From assembly GCF_023705585.1 (NCBI RefSeq), contig NZ_BOQE01000001.1, positions 3,070,710 to 3,134,709 on the forward strand: 64,000 bases of DNA. The letters are read 5' to 3'. Each line of letters opens with the position of its first letter. Position 1 is the first letter of the stretch. The notes below the pieces were generated by a model. The model was not told the DNA's origin. It was given only the letters and a program-made list of their open reading frames with translations, and did not search any database. Position numbers and translations under genes: made by a program. Source of the stretch: Collibacillus ludicampi (GTDB taxonomy: Bacteria; Bacillota; Bacilli; Tumebacillales; BOQE01). Shown here piece by piece: positions 60,943 through 64,000 of this stretch.

Positions 60943-63407
60943 GTACAAAACTAACGAAAATGTTATTGGCAGAAGTTATCGTCGATGTGAAATCACACGA
61001 AACGGATCGGACGTTTCAATATTTCATTCCCGAAGAATTACAGAAGCGTGTCGTCATCGGCATGAGAGTTCTCGTTCCGTTTGGTCCGCGTCGCGTGGAA
61101 GGATATGTCGTCTCTCTTACAAACAATCCGGAAACCCCTTTGGAGAAAGTCAAACCGATTCTCCGCGTGTTGGATGAATTACCTCCATTGACGCCCGAGC
61201 TGATCGAACTATCCGATTGGTTGTGTGAACGATACATTTGTACTCGGGCGCAAGCGGTACAAGCTCTCTTGCCGGGCGGTATGCGTTTCAAATCGACGCT
61301 GGTCATAGAAGCATCGGACGTGACTCCAGCGATACTTGATGCACGAGAAAAGGAAGTCCTATCATTTCTCAAGAACAAAGGGCCTCAGGTGAAATCGCAA
61401 TTGTTGAAAGACCACCCTTCTTGGCGGGGGGCGATCGCCAAGTTACTGCAAAAGGGTGCAATCACCGAACGCTTCATGGAACGGACAGGAGTCAAAGAGA
61501 AACAAGTCGCGTATGTCGTCTTACAAATGGACAGAGAAAGTTTGCTGCAAAAACTGGATCACTTACAAGCAAACGCATTCAAACAAAAAGAGGTGGCCCT
61601 TTGGCTTTTGCATCAAGGGGGAACCGTGCGGCTTCGGGATCTGCTCGCCGCTACAAAAGCGGCACGTTCAACCATTGAGGCACTGAGACAAAAAGGAATT
61701 TTGGATATTGAACAACGTGAAGAGAGACGCGATCCATATCATGGGAGATATATAGGGGAAAAAGAGGGGAAGTTGCCTTTAACCGCTGCGCAGGAGCGAG
61801 CCTATTCCGCGATTCTGAGCATGTTACAGACTCGACAGGCTCATACCGTCCTTCTGCAAGGGGTCACAGGGTCGGGAAAGACCGAAATCTATTTGCAGAC
61901 GATTGAAGCGTGTGTACAAATGGGAAGACAAGCGATCGTTCTCGTTCCGGAGATCGCGCTCACCCCGCAGATGGTCGAGCGTTTCAAAAAAAGATTCGGT
62001 GAGGATGTAGCTGTGTTACATTCCCGTTTGTCTCCGGGCGAACGCTATGATGAGTGGAGGCGTATCCGTCAAGGAGAAGTTTCCATCGCGGTTGGTGCGC
62101 GATCCGCGGTTTTTGCGCCATTTGAAAAATTGGGGCTACTTATCATCGACGAAGAGCATGAACTTTCTTACAAGCAGGAAGAAAACCCGAAGTATCATGC
62201 GCGTGAGGTGGCGTATTTCCGAGCGTTGTATCACGGAGCGACCGTCGTGCTCGGGTCAGCCACACCTTCGATGGAAGTCCGTTATGCAGCAGCGAAAGGC
62301 AGAGTCACCCGTATCCTTTTGCCCGAACGCGTCAATCGAAAGCCTCTGCCTCCCGTGGAAATCGTCGATATGCGATTGGAACTGAAACAGGGTAACCGTT
62401 CCATATTCTCGCGAAGATTGCATGAGGCGATCGCGGAGAAGCTGGCCCATCGCGAACAGATGATCCTCTTTCTGAACCGGAGGGGCTATTCAACATTCAT
62501 CCTTTGCCGAGCGTGCGGATATGTTGCCCGTTGCCCGTCATGTGATGTTTCCTTGACCTATCACTATTTGAATAGTATACCGATCCTCCGCTGCCACTAT
62601 TGCGGACATTCGGAAGAGGTGGCTGGGAGATGTCCGGAATGCGGAAGTCAACATATCCGCAATTTTGGAACAGGTACACAGAAAGTAGAAGAAGAACTGT
62701 TGCGTTTGTTTCCCGAAGCAAGGGTCATCCGCATGGACGTGGACACAACGGCGACAAAGGGCAGTCATGAAAGGCTGTTACGTACGTTTGGCGCGCGCGA
62801 AGCGGATATCCTCTTGGGTACGCAAATGATCGCAAAAGGCCTCGACTTTCCAGGGGTTACACTTGTCGGTATCATCACAGCGGATACGTCCTTGAATGTA
62901 CCTGATTTTCGGGCGGCGGAACGTACCTTTCAATTATTGACGCAGGTGGCGGGCAGGGTTGGAAGGCATGATGCTGCGGGCGAGGTCATCTTGCAAACCT
63001 ATCATCCCGAGCATTACGCGATTCAGTGTGCGGTAACACAAGATTATGAGCGGTTTTTCCAAAAAGAGATCGAAATACGTCACTCCCTCGATCATCCGCC
63101 ATTTTGGGAAATGACCGTTTTCACCGCAGCACATGAATCCCAAAAAGAAGCTTATCGCCTTGCGAGAGAAACGGAACGTTGGATGCGCCGGCGATTTTCG
63201 GAAGATCCCGAAGTGATCGTTCATGAAACGACTGCTGCACCTCTCGCCCGTTTGCATGGCAAGTATCGTTTTCATCAAGTGATCAAATATAAATCATACA
63301 AGAAAGTGAAAGCGGAATTATTGGCTGCCTATTTCCACGCACGGGCAAAAGCGAAAAAGATTGACGGTGTCCTCTCGGTGGATGTCAATGCGCAAATGGT
63401 GCTATAA
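60939..63407 (+). CDS. priA: Primosomal replication restart helicase PriA
   Basis: The 822-residue helicase has the 3'-end-binding N-terminal domain (VDVKSHETDRTFQYFIPEEL), Walker A GVTGSGKTEIYLQ, the DEEH box LLIIDEEHELSYKQEE, and the zinc insertion with paired cysteines (CRACGYVARCPSC, CHYCGHSEEVAGRCPECGS). It reloads the replisome at stalled forks. The start is GTG 60939, overlapping the coaBC stop by four bases. Order coaBC-priA-def is conserved in Bacillales. Confidence 0.96.
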   Translation: MSTKLTKMLLAEVIVDVKSHETDRTFQYFIPEELQKRVVIGMRVLVPFGPRRVEGYVVSLTNNPETPLEKVKPILRVLDELPPLTPELIELSDWLCERYICTRAQAVQALLPGGMRFKSTLVIEASDVTPAILDAREKEVLSFLKNKGPQVKSQLLKDHPSWRGAIAKLLQKGAITERFMERTGVKEKQVAYVVLQMDRESLLQKLDHLQANAFKQKEVALWLLHQGGTVRLRDLLAATKAARSTIEALRQKGILDIEQREERRDPYHGRYIGEKEGKLPLTAAQERAYSAILSMLQTRQAHTVLLQGVTGSGKTEIYLQTIEACVQMGRQAIVLVPEIALTPQMVERFKKRFGEDVAVLHSRLSPGERYDEWRRIRQGEVSIAVGARSAVFAPFEKLGLLIIDEEHELSYKQEENPKYHAREVAYFRALYHGATVVLGSATPSMEVRYAAAKGRVTRILLPERVNRKPLPPVEIVDMRLELKQGNRSIFSRRLHEAIAEKLAHREQMILFLNRRGYSTFILCRACGYVARCPSCDVSLTYHYLNSIPILRCHYCGHSEEVAGRCPECGSQHIRNFGTGTQKVEEELLRLFPEARVIRMDVDTTATKGSHERLLRTFGAREADILLGTQMIAKGLDFPGVTLVGIITADTSLNVPDFRAAERTFQLLTQVAGRVGRHDAAGEVILQTYHPEHYAIQCAVTQDYERFFQKEIEIRHSLDHPPFWEMTVFTAAHESQKEAYRLARETERWMRRRFSEDPEVIVHETTAAPLARLHGKYRFHQVIKYKSYKKVKAELLAAYFHARAKAKKIDGVLSVDVNAQMVL

Positions 63408-63600
63408 AGAATAAAATATGAAATAAATGCATGCGCTCTTCTTTTCAGCGCCTGTTCAAAAAGAGGACAAACAGGATCAGGCCGTTCAAGGAGAGACAGC
63501 CGACGATCGCGGAGTAAAGGCAAGACTGCTTTATTAACATCCTCTTTCATAAGAACGATGATTTGTAATATGATACATGCAGAAATGGGGGAAAGTAACC

Positions 63601-64000
63601 ATGGCAATTCGAATGATTCGATTGGAAGGAGATCCGGTATTACGACAAGTGGCAAAGCCGGTTCCGGAAATTACTAAGAATATCCACAAATTGTTGGACG
63701 ATATGGCTGATACCATGTATGACGCGGAAGGGGTGGGTCTGGCCGCGCCGCAAATCGGTGTTTTGAAACGAGTCGTCGTTATCGACATCGGCGAAGGTTT
63801 AATCGAATTGGTAAACCCGGAAATCGTTTTGACGGAAGGCGAACAGTACGGTCCGGAAGGATGTCTATCCATCCCCGGATTTCACGCGGATGTGTTGCGT
63901 CCGAACCGCGTTGTGGTTAAAGCGCTCAACCGTCATGGGGAAGAGATCACGGTTGACGGGGAAGGTCTTTTGGCAAGGGCGCTCGCGCACGAAATCGATC
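63601..64000 (+). CDS. def: Peptide deformylase (partial, runs off the window)
   Basis: The first 133 residues are visible. Motif 1 [10 protein letters not shown], motif 2 EGCLSIPGF and the beginning of motif 3 (HEID, second His beyond the end) identify a metal-dependent deformylase that removes the formyl group from new proteins. A GGGGGAAAGTAACC site precedes the ATG at 63601. It follows priA after 193 bases that include TATGAT (63564-63569 region), so it may have its own promoter. fmt would be expected next. Confidence 0.94.
   Translation, partial: MAIRMIRLEGDPVLRQVAKPVPEITKNIHKLLDDMADTMYDAEGVGLAAPQIGVLKRVVVIDIGEGLIELVNPEIVLTEGEQYGPEGCLSIPGFHADVLRPNRVVVKALNRHGEEITVDGEGLLARALAHEID

Noticed and set aside
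63440-63545. Small minus-strand frame (about 31 residues, hydrophobic) between priA and def
   Set aside because: The only candidate ribosome binding site directly abuts the ATG, and the frame is too short to judge without conservation data.

Overview
The window looks like a chromosomal segment of a Gram-positive, spore-former-type bacterium of the order Bacillales. Three things point there: strong AGGAGG-type ribosome binding sites with frequent GTG and TTG starts, three PyrR-type attenuators, and two gene strings ordered as on the Bacillus subtilis chromosome (yteA-like / lspA / rluD / pyrR / pyrP / pyrB..., and rqcH / Ca-ATPase / yicC / remA / gmk / rpoZ / coaBC / priA / def). Placement near Alicyclobacillaceae (Effusibacillus or Tumebacillus-like) is a guess from gene content and was not tested.

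Region 1 (1-5160) is the end of an acetone carboxylase operon (beta subunit tail, alpha, gamma) with a convergent sigma-54-dependent activator of the AcoR type. Region 2 (5527-8209) is a four-gene minus-strand operon: nitrilase-family hydrolase, two GNAT acetyltransferases and a DUF3052 protein. Region 3 (8210-22600) is a full ethanolamine-utilisation bacterial microcompartment locus: shell proteins EutL, an EutK-like protein, EutM, EutN and EutS; enzymes EutE, PduL and EutBC; the reactivase EutA; EutP; a conserved Eut protein; an APC-family permease in the place where EutH would be expected; and the EutW-EutV two-component system. EutV has an ANTAR RNA-binding domain. Four leaders (before eutL, eutA, the permease and eutW) carry a short hairpin with the ANTAR hexaloop signature (A at 1, G at 4), and three of these overlap a clear intrinsic terminator. 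The locus therefore looks like a self-contained antitermination regulon. Genes for a cobalamin adenosyltransferase (eutT), EutG, EutQ and EutH are not in the window.

Region 4 (22725-26216) holds housekeeping genes: MgtC, a small membrane protein, DUF5665, a YteA-type zinc-finger protein, LspA and RluD. Region 5 (26213-36955) is the pyrimidine operon pyrR-pyrP-pyrB-pyrC-carA-carB-pyrF-pyrE with PyrR attenuators before pyrR, pyrP and pyrB. An unusual array of imperfect 40-base inverted repeats lies before pyrB. The dihydroorotate dehydrogenase genes pyrK-pyrD, expected between carB and pyrF, are absent, and a terminator-like hairpin sits at that junction.

Region 6 (37060-52718) is more variable: a Crp/Fnr regulator, the AddB-AddA recombination nuclease, a secreted subtilisin-like protease with a Cache-like sensor domain, a DUF2254 membrane protein, and a minus-strand cluster of a three-gene ABC-2 exporter, a very small gene and an esterase. 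Region 7 (52824-64000) is core: RqcH, a calcium P-type ATPase, YicC, RemA, Gmk, RpoZ, CoaBC, PriA and the start of peptide deformylase, which runs off the window. No tRNA, rRNA, CRISPR array, insertion sequence or prophage was recognised.
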